Source of the DNA: Nonomuraea spiralis
GTDB taxonomy: Bacteria; Actinomycetota; Actinomycetes; Streptosporangiales; Streptosporangiaceae
Direction: 5' to 3'
Assembly: GCF_014648435.1 (NCBI RefSeq)
Contig: NZ_BMRC01000019.1
Coordinates: 62,001 to 126,000, forward strand
Length of the DNA: 64,000 bases
In this document: one piece after another, positions 1-8,386 of the stretch
How positions within the stretch are numbered: position 1 is the stretch's first letter
How the letters are laid out: each line of letters begins with the position of its first letter
The notes under the pieces: generated by a model
What the model saw: only the letters and a program-made list of their open reading frames with translations
What the model was told of the DNA's origin: nothing
Databases searched by the model: none
Program-made: the position numbers and the translations under genes

Positions 1-591
1 ACGTCCTATGCGACGGGCGAGGAGGCTCTGGACCACATCCGGGCGCGCCGCCCCGAGATCGCGATCCTCGACGTCATGCTCCCCGGTATCGACGGCGTCG
101 AGGTCTGCCGCCGCATCCGCAAGCTCGACCAGCTCCCGGTCATCCTGCTCACCGCCCGCGGTGACGACCTCGACGTCGTGGTCGGCCTGGAGGCGGGCGC
201 GGACGACTACGTGGTCAAGCCGGTCGAGCCCAGGGTGCTCGACGCGCGCATCCGGGCCATCCTGCGCAGGGCCGAGTCCGCCACCTCCGACCGCATCACC
301 TTCGGCGATCTCGTGATCGACCGGGGGGCGCTCAAGGTGACGCTGGCCAGCAAGGAGATCCACCTGACGCCGACCGAGCTGCGGCTGCTGCTGGAGCTGG
401 TCCGGCATCCCGGCCAGGTGCTCAACCGCCGCTACCTGCTGCGGGTCGTCTGGGACCACACGCACGTCGCGGACTCGCGGCTGGTCGACGCCTGCGTCCA
501 GCGCGTACGCGCCAAGATCGAGCCGAGGCCGGCCGAGCCCGTCTTCATCCACACCGTGCGCGGCTTCGGCTACCGCTTCAGCCCTCCGTGA
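1..591 (+). CDS. OmpR-family response regulator, 5' end missing
   Basis: The left window edge cuts this gene, so its first residues are absent. The open frame runs from base 1 to a TGA at 589-591. It carries a receiver domain with the phospho-acceptor Asp in AILDVMLPG (codon 70-72), a conserved Lys in VVKP, and a C-terminal winged-helix DNA-binding domain ending HTVRGFGYRF, which is diagnostic of OmpR/PhoB regulators. It would act as the cytosolic DNA-binding output of the kinase encoded just downstream. The two genes overlap by four bases (GTGA), so they are translationally coupled. The target genes cannot be read from this window; the AfsQ/Cse-like three-gene layout is only an analogy. Confidence 0.95.
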   Translation, partial: TSYATGEEALDHIRARRPEIAILDVMLPGIDGVEVCRRIRKLDQLPVILLTARGDDLDVVVGLEAGADDYVVKPVEPRVLDARIRAILRRAESATSDRITFGDLVIDRGALKVTLASKEIHLTPTELRLLLELVRHPGQVLNRRYLLRVVWDHTHVADSRLVDACVQRVRAKIEPRPAEPVFIHTVRGFGYRFSPP

Positions 592-2003
592 TCCCGCTGC
601 CCACCGGGTTGCGGGCGCGCCTGGTCATCACGTTCACCCTCGTCGCGGTCACCGCGTCGGTGCTGGTCGCCACCATCGGCTTCGAGCTGGCCAAGACCGC
701 GCTCGTCACCCGCGCCGAGACGACCTCGCTCGACCTGGTGACCCGGGAGCTCGGCCGGATCACCTTCCCCGTCGGCAAGCTCAGGCCGGGCGAGGCCGCG
801 CCGTCCATGAAGGAGCTGGACCAGGTCGTCCGCACGCTGTCCAGCCCCGGACGCAGCGTCCTGGTCGAGTACGGCAACCTGCTGTCCGCCGACGGCCCGA
901 TGACCATGAAGGACGTCCCCAACGAGCTGTACGGCCGGGCCAAGCAGAACGTCGTCACCCAGCGGAAGGTGATCGGCAACGAGCTGTGGCTCGTCGTCGG
1001 CGCCGAGGTCCACCGGTACGAGCCCGGCACCGGCCCCGAGGCCACCGGCCTGCGCGCGTTCGTGTTCTTCCCGCTGCACGACGAGGAGAGCCAGCTCGCC
1101 ACGCTGCGCAGCACGCTCACCCAGGGCGGCACGGTCATCGTCCTGATCGCGCTGGTCGTGGCGCTGCTGTCGGCCCGGCAGGTGCTGCTGCCCGTACGGC
1201 GGCTCAGCGCCGCGGCGCAGGCGCTCGGCCAGGGCCGCCTGGACACCCGTCTGCCGGTGCACGGCGGGGACGAGCTGGCCGAGCTGACCTCCAGGTTCAA
1301 CGACGCGGCGGCGGCGCTGGAGCTCAGCGTGTCCGAGCTGCGCTCGCTGGAGGCGATGTCGCGCCGGTTCGTGGCCGACGTCTCGCACGAGCTGCGCACG
1401 CCGCTCACCGCCATGACCGCCGTGGCCGACATGCTCTCGGAGGAGGCCAACCGGCTGCCCGACGCGCCCGCGGAGGCCGTACGGCTGGTGTTGCGGGAGA
1501 TCGGGCGCCTGCGCGAGCTGGTCGAGCACCTGATCGAGGTCAGCAGGTTCGACGCGGGCACCGCCACGCTCAACGTGGAGCCCGTGAACGTGGCCGACGC
1601 CATCCTCGACTGCCTGGAGGTGCGCGGCTGGAGCGACAAGGTGGACGTGACCGCCTCGCAGGGCTTGACCGTCAACCTCGATCCGAGGAGGTTCGACGTC
1701 ATTGTGGCCAACCTGGTCGGCAACGCGCTCAAGCACGGCCTGCCGCCGGTGGAGGTCACTGCCAGAGGCACCGAGAACGGCCTGGAGGTGAAGGTGCGGG
1801 ACCACGGCAAGGGCATCCCCACCGAGGCGCTGCCCCACGTCTTCGACCGGTTCTTCAAGGCCGGCGCGGGCCGGGCCCGCAGTCAGGGCAGCGGCCTCGG
1901 CCTGGCCATCGCGCGGGCCAACGTGCACCTGCACGGCGGCACGATCTCCGTACGCGCCCAGCAACCCGGCACCCTGTTCACGGTCTGGCTGCCGCACCAA
2001 TGA
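588..2003 (+). CDS. Sensor histidine kinase, HAMP-HisKA type
   Basis: A 471-residue membrane kinase partnered with the upstream response regulator. An N-terminal membrane segment (about 10-32) and a second one (about 180-198) flank an extracytoplasmic sensor region of about 150 residues. A HAMP linker follows (about 198-250), then a HisKA box with His267 in VSHELRTPLTAM, then an HATPase domain with GKGIP and GSGLGLAIA. It starts with GTG inside the regulator stop and ends with a four-base overlap (ATGA) with a lipoprotein gene, giving a three-gene operon. The ligand is unknown; the adjacent lipoprotein is a plausible accessory to signal sensing at the cell surface. Confidence 0.95.
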   Translation: MIPLPTGLRARLVITFTLVAVTASVLVATIGFELAKTALVTRAETTSLDLVTRELGRITFPVGKLRPGEAAPSMKELDQVVRTLSSPGRSVLVEYGNLLSADGPMTMKDVPNELYGRAKQNVVTQRKVIGNELWLVVGAEVHRYEPGTGPEATGLRAFVFFPLHDEESQLATLRSTLTQGGTVIVLIALVVALLSARQVLLPVRRLSAAAQALGQGRLDTRLPVHGGDELAELTSRFNDAAAALELSVSELRSLEAMSRRFVADVSHELRTPLTAMTAVADMLSEEANRLPDAPAEAVRLVLREIGRLRELVEHLIEVSRFDAGTATLNVEPVNVADAILDCLEVRGWSDKVDVTASQGLTVNLDPRRFDVIVANLVGNALKHGLPPVEVTARGTENGLEVKVRDHGKGIPTEALPHVFDRFFKAGAGRARSQGSGLGLAIARANVHLHGGTISVRAQQPGTLFTVWLPHQ

Positions 2004-2509
2004 GAGCGCCACGGCTCCTCTGCGCCGCCGCGGCGCTGCTGGCCGCGGCGGCCTGCGGCATCTCGACGACCGACGTCCAGACCAAGGGGGCCGCCCCCAC
2101 CATCAAGCTGCCGCCGCCCTCGAAGACCATCTACCTGATCAGGAACAAGGAGCTCACGCTCGAACCCGCCGACGTCGAGACCGACACCGTGGGCAGCCTG
2201 CTCGGCGCCCTGTTCGCCGCCTCCGACGAGCCGCTCGGCGACCGCACCACCGAGCTGCGCGGCCTGGAGTACGTCGGCATGAAGGACTCGCTCGACCCCG
2301 TGCAGCGCGACGAGAAGCAACTCCCGCGCACGTCCACGCTGACCGTCTACTTCAAGGGCGACCGGCCGCTGAGCAGGCTCGGCAAGGCCCAGATCGTCTG
2401 CACCGCGCAGCAGGACTCCGCGTTCGAGCAGGTCAAGATCGTCCGGGAGAACGACGGCCGCCCCTCCAAGGCGGAGGGACGGCCGTACACCTGCCCCGAG
2501 CTCAAGTAG
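2000..2509 (+). CDS. Lipoprotein linked to the two-component system
   Basis: A 169-residue protein whose ATG overlaps the kinase stop codon by four bases. The N-terminus MRAPRLLCAAAALLAAAAC is a lipoprotein-type signal with a candidate lipidated Cys at residue 19; the -3 position is Ala rather than the preferred Leu, so the lipobox is slightly weak. The rest is hydrophilic, with SLLGALFAA and TLTVYFKG segments reminiscent of GerMN-type domains found in similar actinobacterial lipoproteins. It probably sits on the outer face of the membrane and modulates the kinase, as CseA is proposed to do in Streptomyces. Function here is inferred from context. Confidence 0.8.
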   Translation: MRAPRLLCAAAALLAAAACGISTTDVQTKGAAPTIKLPPPSKTIYLIRNKELTLEPADVETDTVGSLLGALFAASDEPLGDRTTELRGLEYVGMKDSLDPVQRDEKQLPRTSTLTVYFKGDRPLSRLGKAQIVCTAQQDSAFEQVKIVRENDGRPSKAEGRPYTCPELK

Positions 2510-2521
2510 GCCCGCCGCGGC

Positions 2522-3841
2522 TCACATCGTGATGTCCTCCAGCATCTCCGTCACCAGGGCGGCGATCGGGGAACGCTCGGACCTGGTGAGCGTGACGTGC
2601 GCGAAGAGCGGGTGGCCCTTCAGCTTCTCCACCACGGCCACCACGCCGTCGTGCCGGCCGACCCGCAGGTTGTCACGCTGGGCGACGTCGTGCGTGAGCA
2701 CCACCCGGGAGTTGGCCCCGATCCGGCTCAGCACCGTGAGCAGCACCCCGCGCTCCAGCGACTGGGCCTCGTCCACGATCACGAACGCGTCGTGCAGCGA
2801 CCGGCCGCGGATGTGCGTCAGCGGGAGCACCTCCAGCATGCCCCGGTCGAGCACCTCCTCGATCACCTCGGGCGAGGTGATCGCGCCGAGCGTGTCGTAG
2901 ACCGCCTGCGCCCACGGGCCCATCTTCTCGCCCTCGGTGCCCGGCAGGTAGCCGAGCTCCTGGCCGCCGACGGCGTACAGGGGGCGGAAGACGACGACCT
3001 TGCGGTGCTGGCGGCGCTCCAGGACGGCCTCCAGGCCCGCGCAGAGCGCCAGCGCGGACTTGCCGGTGCCGGCCCGGCCGCCCAGCGACACGATGCCGAT
3101 CTCGGGGTCCATGAGCAGGTCCAGCGCGATGCGCTGCTCGGCCGAGCGGCCGTGCAGGCCGAAGACCTCGCGGTCGCCGCGGACCAGCCGTACGGACTTG
3201 TCCGGCGCGACCCTGCCGAGCGCGGACCCCTTCGCCGACAACAACCGCAGGCCGGTGTGCGCCGGGAGTTCCCTTCCCTCCTCCAGGTCCGCAGTGCCCT
3301 TGTCGAAGAGCGTCTCGACGTCCTCGGCCGTCACCTGCAGCTCGGCCATCCCGGTCCAGCCGGACTCGACCACCAGCTCGGCGCGGTACTCCTCGGCCGC
3401 CAGGCCGATCGAGGCCGCCTTGACCCGCATGGGCAGGTCTTTGGAGACGAGGACGACGTCACAGCCCTCGGCCGCGAGCGAGCGCGCGACCGTCAGGATG
3501 CGCGTGTCGTTGTCGCCCAGGCGGAACCCGACGGGCAGGATGGACGGATCGCTGTGGTTGAGCTCAACCCTGATCGTGCCATCCCCCGTCGGCATCGGCT
3601 CGTCGAGCCTGCCGTGCTGAACCCGCAGGTCGTCGAGGTAGCGCAGGGCCTTCCTCGCGAAGTAGCCGAGCTCGGGATGGTGTCGTTTGCCTTCCAGCTC
3701 CGTGATGACCACGATGGGAAGGACGACGTCGTGCTCGGCGAAGCGCGTCAATGCCGCCGGGTCGGCCAGCAGAACTGAGGTGTCCAGCACATACGTGCGC
3801 TTGGCCGACTGGTGAGTAGGGTTGCTCGAGGACACTGCCAC
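2522..3841 (-). CDS. phoH: PIN domain plus PhoH-like ATPase
   Basis: A 439-residue protein with an N-terminal PIN nuclease domain (YVLDTSVLLADP with acidic Asp20, then ITELEGKRHH) and a C-terminal PhoH P-loop ATPase domain. Walker A is GGRAGTGKSAL (about residues 255-262) and Walker B is VIVDEAQSLE. This architecture is that of actinobacterial PhoH2 (Rv1095) and B. subtilis YlaK, described as RNA helicase/RNases. It starts at GTG 3841 and faces the upstream lipoprotein gene with only 12 bases between stops. It is likely cytosolic and involved in RNA turnover or stress; the exact substrate is not visible from sequence. Confidence 0.93.
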   Translation of the reverse strand: MAVSSSNPTHQSAKRTYVLDTSVLLADPAALTRFAEHDVVLPIVVITELEGKRHHPELGYFARKALRYLDDLRVQHGRLDEPMPTGDGTIRVELNHSDPSILPVGFRLGDNDTRILTVARSLAAEGCDVVLVSKDLPMRVKAASIGLAAEEYRAELVVESGWTGMAELQVTAEDVETLFDKGTADLEEGRELPAHTGLRLLSAKGSALGRVAPDKSVRLVRGDREVFGLHGRSAEQRIALDLLMDPEIGIVSLGGRAGTGKSALALCAGLEAVLERRQHRKVVVFRPLYAVGGQELGYLPGTEGEKMGPWAQAVYDTLGAITSPEVIEEVLDRGMLEVLPLTHIRGRSLHDAFVIVDEAQSLERGVLLTVLSRIGANSRVVLTHDVAQRDNLRVGRHDGVVAVVEKLKGHPLFAHVTLTRSERSPIAALVTEMLEDITM

Positions 3842-4048
3842 ACGTTCTCCCCCGGGTGCCCATAGGTGCGGGCACCCTGCAGACGAGGTGGGAACCGGAC
3901 CGGACCCGCGTCCCCGACCGCTACCTGCCGGCGGAGCCGGACTCCGGCCCCCCTTGGCAGATGTCGATGCAAAGGCGGGCCCTCTCCGGGATGCCCGGCC
4001 TGTGGCCGGACACTTCCAACGTTACGTCTTGGATACCCGAATGTCGCA

Positions 4049-4810
4049 TCAAGAACCGTAACGTCGGTGTCTCGCAGCGTAATCGCGCAGCGCCCGCAGG
4101 AAATCGACCCTGCGGAAGTCCGGCCAGTAAGCCTCGTGGAAGTAGAACTCTGAGTGAGCGCTCTGCCACAACATGAATCCGGACAGACGTTGCTCGCCCG
4201 ACGTACGGATGAGGAGGTCCGGGTCGGGTTGGCCGCGAGTGTAGAGATGCTCCGCGATGTGTTCGACATCGAGCACCTCGACGAGGTCCTCGATGCTGGC
4301 GCCCTTACTCGCATGCTCCTGGAGGAGTGAGCGCACCGCATCGGCAATCTCACGTCTTCCTCCATACCCAACTGCAACGTTCACAATCAGGCCCGGACGG
4401 TGTGATGACGCTTCTTTTGCGTTTTTTAGGACATTGGCCGTTCGGGCCGGGAGGAGGTCGAGCGCGCCCACCGGGCTGATCCGCCAGCCCTCGGCCACGA
4501 GCTCCTGGACCACGTCCTCGATGATGCCCAGCAGCGGCTCCAGCTCTTCCCTGGGCCGGTTGAGGTTGTCGTTGGACAACATCCATACGGTGACGACCTC
4601 GACGCCCGTCTCGCGGCACCAGCCGAGCAGCTCGGATATCTTGTCCGCGCCCTTGCGGTGGCCGGTGGCCACGTCGCGCATGCCCATGGCGCGCGCCCAG
4701 CGGCGGTTGCCGTCAATGATGACCCCGACATGCCGGGGAACGCCGTCCTTGGACAGCTTGGTCTCCAGCCGGTGCTCGTACAGCCGGTAGACCAGGTCGC
4801 GCAGGCCCAC
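4049..4810 (-). CDS. uppS: cis-Prenyltransferase (undecaprenyl/decaprenyl diphosphate synthase)
   Basis: A 253-residue enzyme that elongates an allylic diphosphate with isopentenyl diphosphate to make the lipid carrier for cell-wall synthesis. Signature motifs are present: HVGVIIDGNRRWAR with catalytic Asp, the hydrophobic pocket, and DLLIRTSGEQRLSGFMLWQ. A longer open frame reaches 4945, but GTG 4810 is preceded at seven bases by GGGGAGG and gives the normal family length, so I chose it. The upstream neighbour gene on the same strand ends at 4866. The actinobacterial family includes Z-FPP synthase (Rv1086), and chain length cannot be read from the sequence. Confidence 0.93.
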   Translation of the reverse strand: MGLRDLVYRLYEHRLETKLSKDGVPRHVGVIIDGNRRWARAMGMRDVATGHRKGADKISELLGWCRETGVEVVTVWMLSNDNLNRPREELEPLLGIIEDVVQELVAEGWRISPVGALDLLPARTANVLKNAKEASSHRPGLIVNVAVGYGGRREIADAVRSLLQEHASKGASIEDLVEVLDVEHIAEHLYTRGQPDPDLLIRTSGEQRLSGFMLWQSAHSEFYFHEAYWPDFRRVDFLRALRDYAARHRRYGS

Positions 4811-4865
4811 GGAGTGCCTCCCCAGCGGTGCTGTGCCTTTGGTCGAATGACCCAACAGGCAATTA

Positions 4866-5414
4866 TCACCGCGTTTCGCCCGTGCCTGCTCCCCCAATGG
4901 GATTCCTGGCGAGATCTCTTCCGCCCAGACAACCCTCGGCCTCATGAACCAGCTCGCGGACGAACTCGGACAACTCCGCCGACGTCAGGACGGCCCGCAT
5001 GCCCACCCCGCCGGACCCCCACGCCTCCACGTAGGCCCTGCGGGTCAGCCGCCACTGGCCGGGCGCGGGCTGCCAGATGGGGATGGTGCGCAACTGGCAG
5101 CGCAGCTCGCCGCCGCCCACCAGACCCGAGCGGGTGCGGTAGCGGAAGGAGAACAACTCGCTCTCCGGCTCCTCGTCGGGGAAACGGTCGTCGGGATCGA
5201 CCCACCGCCTGGCCGCCCCCCTTCCCTGCCGGGCCTCGTCGACGCCGCGCGCCAGGCGCGCGAGCAGCCAGCCGCACCGCTCCCCCACGCTCCCGTACGG
5301 CGTGCCGTCGCGATGAAGCTCAAGGGTGATCTCGTACGGCGTGCCGACGGTGTCCGTGCACGCGACAGGCGTGACGGTCAGGTATGACCCATCGACACAG
5401 CGTAGTCCCCCCAC
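4866..5414 (-). CDS. Hypothetical protein upstream of uppS
   Basis: I do not recognise this 182-residue protein. It begins with GTG 5414 behind a GGGGAAGG ribosome site. There is no signal peptide or membrane span. It contains an Arg-rich middle, an acidic stretch DPDDRFPDEEPE, and a C-terminal part with an RRAYVEAWGSGG segment and a helix SELSEFVRELVHEAE-like region. The third-position GC is that of a normal host gene, which together with its ribosome site supports it as real. It lies 55 bases upstream of uppS on the same strand and may be cotranscribed. No function is assigned. Confidence 0.7.
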   Translation of the reverse strand: MGGLRCVDGSYLTVTPVACTDTVGTPYEITLELHRDGTPYGSVGERCGWLLARLARGVDEARQGRGAARRWVDPDDRFPDEEPESELFSFRYRTRSGLVGGGELRCQLRTIPIWQPAPGQWRLTRRAYVEAWGSGGVGMRAVLTSAELSEFVRELVHEAEGCLGGRDLARNPIGGAGTGETR

Positions 5415-5439
5415 GCCCTTCCCCGTTTCCGGCCCTAAC

Positions 5440-6267
5440 TCAGCTAAACCCGTAGAAACCCTCGGCCGTGCCGCCGAGGACGCGGTCCCTGTCGGTTCCG
5501 GCCAGCAGCGCGCCGGTGACCTCCCAGACCGTGCGGTAGTCGGCCGCGAGCAGGGCCACCGGCCAGTCGCTGCCGGCCATCAGGCGGTCCGGGCCGAACC
5601 GCTCGACCGCGTGCTCGACGTACGGCCGCAGGTCCTCCACCGTCCAGTCGCGGTGGTCGGCCTCGGTGACCAGGCCGGAGACCTTGGCGTACACGTTGGG
5701 GCAGCGGGCCGCGCGGGCCAATTGGGCGGCCCACGGCTCCCACTGACGGTCCTTGATGCGCGGCTTGGAGAGGTGGTCGATGACGATCTTCAGGGACGGG
5801 TGCCGCTCGGCCAGCGTGACCACGTGGTCGAGGTGCCGGGGCAGGAGCGAGACCACGTCGAACGTCAGCCCGGCGGACGCGAGCAGGCCCAGCGACTCCA
5901 GCACCTCGTCCCGGACCAGCCAGTCGGGGTCGGGCTCGTCGTGGATCAGGTGGCGGACGCCGCGAAACTTCGGATGTCTGGCGTACCGGGCGATCGCCTC
6001 GGCGGTCTCGTCCGGGCGTGGCAGCGGGACCCAGCCGACCACCGCGCCGACGAAGTCGTGGGCGTCCGCCAGGGCCAGCAGGGCGTCGGTCTCGGCGTAG
6101 GAGTCGGCGGCCTGCACCAGCACCGTACGGTCCACTCCGGCCCGTTCCAGCTCGGGTCGCAGGTCCTCGGGCCGGTAGGTCCGGTAGAGCACGCCCGCGT
6201 CGGGGGTGAGCCAGGGGTAGTCGCCGGTTTCGAGGTCCCAGAAGTGCTGATGCGCGTCGACAATCAC
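5440..6267 (-). CDS. Amidohydrolase family 2 (lactonase-like TIM barrel)
   Basis: A 275-residue metal-dependent hydrolase of the COG3618 type. It opens with MIVDAHQHFWD, the HxH metal-binding start of the amidohydrolase-2 fold. It then has TVLVQAADSYAETDALLALAD, RGVRHLIHDEP and a terminal MAGSDWPVALLAADY with the metal-ligand Asp. Relatives hydrolyse sugar lactones such as L-fucono- or L-rhamnono-lactone. It lies 27 bases behind the next upstream gene on the same strand (6295-7173), and both may be controlled by the palindrome at 7188-7197. The substrate is not determined by the sequence. Confidence 0.88.
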   Translation of the reverse strand: MIVDAHQHFWDLETGDYPWLTPDAGVLYRTYRPEDLRPELERAGVDRTVLVQAADSYAETDALLALADAHDFVGAVVGWVPLPRPDETAEAIARYARHPKFRGVRHLIHDEPDPDWLVRDEVLESLGLLASAGLTFDVVSLLPRHLDHVVTLAERHPSLKIVIDHLSKPRIKDRQWEPWAAQLARAARCPNVYAKVSGLVTEADHRDWTVEDLRPYVEHAVERFGPDRLMAGSDWPVALLAADYRTVWEVTGALLAGTDRDRVLGGTAEGFYGFS

Positions 6268-6294
6268 CCACCAAACCTAGGATGTCTGGATATT

Positions 6295-7173
6295 TCAGAG
6301 CAAGGGGTGCCAACCGTGCTCGCGCCAGCCCGGCGGCTGGTGCCACTCCGTCCACCCGAAACCGGTGGCGCCGTCGTCGGACTCCAGCGCGCACATCGCC
6401 CTCGGGAACGTGGCCACCGCCCCTTCGGGCGACACCAGCGTGACCGGGGCGAACGCGACCGGCCGCACGGTCACCGCGCGCCCGGGGAAGCTCAGCAGCG
6501 TCTCGGCAGGGCGGTCGCCGTCGAACCGGGTGCCGGCCGTGAACCCGCCGGCGTGCTCGATCTCGCCGCCCGGCGGCACCGTGAACGCCGGCCACGGCAG
6601 CGGCATACCCAGGTTGACCTGCGTGCCGTGCAGGTGGGTGCCGTCGGAGAGGCGGCCGCTGCTCCACGTCCAGGAGATCGTCCACCAGTCCCTGACGCCC
6701 CAGCTGTGGTCGCGCTCGCCGTGGCCTTGGAAGGGGCGGCCGTCGACGGTCCCTGTCACCTCGCAGGGGACCTCGTAGCGGGGGGTGAGCTGGTAGCCGT
6801 ACACGCCGCCGCGGGTGTGCCATTCGAGGTCGAGCGACAGCCCGGGGGCGGCCAGGCGCAGCCGTACGGTCCGGAGGGGGTCGCTCGTGGTCAGGTCGGC
6901 CTCGTAGGCGTCGCCCGACAGTGTCAGGCCGGTCGGCGGGGCCTCGTGGTCGGTGATCTCCACCAGGCCGCCGTCCCGCCTGACCAGCCGGGCCCAGAAC
7001 CAGGTGCGCTTCCAGTTGGGATAGAGCCCGATGCGGACGTATCCGCCCAGCTCGCCGTCGTCGGTGACGAAGTCGAGGTAGTACGACTCGTTCCACAGCG
7101 GGTCGTCGCCCGGCTCGTGGAGCTGCTCGTCCTCCTCGGAGAGGGGCCACTCGCCCATGTTGACGATCCGCAC
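6295..7173 (-). CDS. CrtC/AttH-like beta-barrel protein (DUF7064/7065 type)
   Basis: A 292-residue soluble protein rich in beta strands and aromatic residues, with YYLDFVTDDGELGGYVRIG, RTWFWARLV, GHGERDHSWGVRDWW and FGWTEWHQPPGW. The GHGxRDHSWG stretch and the duplicated lipocalin-like pattern resemble the hydroxyneurosporene-synthase/AttH superfamily that includes DUF7064/DUF7065 proteins. GTG 7173 is preceded by TTGGGAGGCGG, a good ribosome site. Just upstream lies a perfect 10-base palindrome, and just downstream is an amidohydrolase gene, so the pair may serve a shared catabolic or detoxifying step. Family assignment is from memory of motifs and is moderate. Confidence 0.68.
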   Translation of the reverse strand: MRIVNMGEWPLSEEDEQLHEPGDDPLWNESYYLDFVTDDGELGGYVRIGLYPNWKRTWFWARLVRRDGGLVEITDHEAPPTGLTLSGDAYEADLTTSDPLRTVRLRLAAPGLSLDLEWHTRGGVYGYQLTPRYEVPCEVTGTVDGRPFQGHGERDHSWGVRDWWTISWTWSSGRLSDGTHLHGTQVNLGMPLPWPAFTVPPGGEIEHAGGFTAGTRFDGDRPAETLLSFPGRAVTVRPVAFAPVTLVSPEGAVATFPRAMCALESDDGATGFGWTEWHQPPGWREHGWHPLL

Positions 7174-7187
7174 GCCGTACCGCCTCC

Positions 7188-7197
7188 CAAGCGCTTG
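7188..7197. promoter_or_regulatory. LacI-type palindrome
   Basis: CAAGCGCTTG is a perfect 10-base palindrome centred about 19 bases upstream of GTG 7173, next to its ribosome site. The core AAGCGCTT is typical of LacI/GalR-family operators. No LacI gene lies in the window. A repressor bound here would control the CrtC-like and amidohydrolase genes. Confidence 0.45.
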
Positions 7198-7208
7198 CTA
7201 CGAGCAGC

Positions 7209-7562
7209 TTAGCCGCGATCCCGGCGGAACAGGCGGGTCCACCGACGCGGTTTCCCGGCCGGCATGAGACCGCGGGCGCCCAGCCAGGCGGCGAAGTCGT
7301 CGGCGTCGGCCCGGTAACCGGGCGGCGGAACGGTACGGGCCGCCGCGTACGCGGCGAACTCCGCGGCCAGGGCGGGCCCCGCGGCACGGGCGGCGTCCGG
7401 GCGCAGCCTGGCCACCACACCGCGCCGCTTGGCCACCAGGGCGGCCGCCTGCACGCCGAGCCGTCCCGCGTCGAAGCCCTCGGGCGGGGGCGCCCCGGCC
7501 ACCAGGCTCGCGACGACCCGGCCCTGGGCCCGTGCCAGCCGCGCCCGCGCGTCCTCACTCAT
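7209..7562 (-). CDS. Small MNIO-partner candidate
   Basis: A 117-residue protein encoded directly behind the DUF692 gene; its ATG 7562 lies inside the last codons of that gene (eight-base overlap), and a GTG one codon earlier is possible. The N-terminal half is a helical pattern ARLARAQGRVVASLVAG followed by GFDAGRLGVQAAALVAKRR. This loosely recalls the first part of DUF2063, the partner domain (MbnC, TglI, BufC class) that DUF692 enzymes need for substrate recognition. The C-terminal half contains a DDFAAWLGARGL helix. No membrane span or Cys cluster. The partner role is inference from position and weak pattern similarity. Confidence 0.65.
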   Translation of the reverse strand: MSEDARARLARAQGRVVASLVAGAPPPEGFDAGRLGVQAAALVAKRRGVVARLRPDAARAAGPALAAEFAAYAAARTVPPPGYRADADDFAAWLGARGLMPAGKPRRWTRLFRRDRG

Positions 7563-8385
7563 CACGCCCGCCCACGGCCTGCCCGGACGGGGACATCGCG
7601 GCCCGGACCCGCGCCAGCTCCTCGGTCAGGACGGCGTCGCTCGGATAGTCGTCGTCCCACTCCAGCAGCACCCCGGGCGGCGTGGTCCGGGCGCACAACT
7701 CGGCCAGCAGGCCGAGAACGGGCGGCGGCACGGCCGCGGCGTGCGTGTCGTGCCAGATCCCGTGGTGCTCGTGCCCGCCGGCCACGTGCACGTACGCCAG
7801 ATGCTCCAGCGGGAGCGTGTCCAGCGCCTCCATGGCCGACAGCCCCAGGTTGACCTGGTTGGTGTGGAGATTGGCCACGTCCACCAACAGGCCGGCCCCC
7901 GTACGCTCCACGACCTCGGCCAGGAAGCGGGCCTCGGTCAGCTCGTCGTCCGGCCAGCCGAAGATCGCGGCCACGTTCTCCAGGGCCAGCGGCACGGGCA
8001 GCGCCTCCTGGGCCAGCCGCACGTTCTCCACGACGATCTCCAGCGACTCCCGCGTACGCGGGACGGGAAGCAGGTGCCCCGCCTCCATGCCGCCCCCGCG
8101 GACGAACGCCAGGTGCTCGCTGACCAGCGGCGAGCCCAGAGCCCGCGCGCAGGCCGCGAGGTGGGCCAGCCGGGCCGGGTCCGGCGGCTCGGCGCCGCCG
8201 ACGCCGAGCGAGACGCCGTGCGGGATCACCGGCACGCCCCTGGCGCGCAGCACGCGCAGCGACTCGGGCAGGTCGCCGGGGTCGATGTTCTCGGCGACCA
8301 CCTCGACGAACCCGACACCCGCCATCCGCTCGATCGTCAGGTCGAGCTCCGGCCGCCAGCCGATGCCCACACCCAGGTCCGGCAT
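7555..8385 (-). CDS. DUF692 / MNIO-family multinuclear iron enzyme
   Basis: A 276-residue TIM-barrel protein of the DUF692 (MNIO) family, whose studied members (MbnB, TglH, ChrH) use iron to rework cysteines in peptides. It shows the family metal-site landmarks: GIGWRPEL, VSEHLAFV, LALENVAAIFG, LLVDVANLHTN, AYVHVAGGHEHHG and LLEWDDDYP. The start is ATG 8385, one base after the stop of the Cys-tail membrane protein gene, with GGGGGGAG as its ribosome site lying inside that tail. The downstream small partner gene overlaps it. This three-gene order suggests that the enzyme modifies the neighbouring Cys-rich tail. Confidence 0.9.
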   Translation of the reverse strand: MPDLGVGIGWRPELDLTIERMAGVGFVEVVAENIDPGDLPESLRVLRARGVPVIPHGVSLGVGGAEPPDPARLAHLAACARALGSPLVSEHLAFVRGGGMEAGHLLPVPRTRESLEIVVENVRLAQEALPVPLALENVAAIFGWPDDELTEARFLAEVVERTGAGLLVDVANLHTNQVNLGLSAMEALDTLPLEHLAYVHVAGGHEHHGIWHDTHAAAVPPPVLGLLAELCARTTPPGVLLEWDDDYPSDAVLTEELARVRAAMSPSGQAVGGRDE

Positions 8386-8386
8386 G

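Noticed and set aside
4019..4064. ACGTTACG/CGTAACGT inverted repeat around the uppS stop
   Set aside because: One arm lies in coding sequence with a 30-base loop and no U tract, so I did not call it a terminator or operator.
5326..7212. A 628-residue open frame on the plus strand
   Set aside because: It is antisense to the amidohydrolase and CrtC-like genes and shows the Arg/Gly/Pro-rich composition typical of shadow frames in high-GC DNA; no domain is recognisable.
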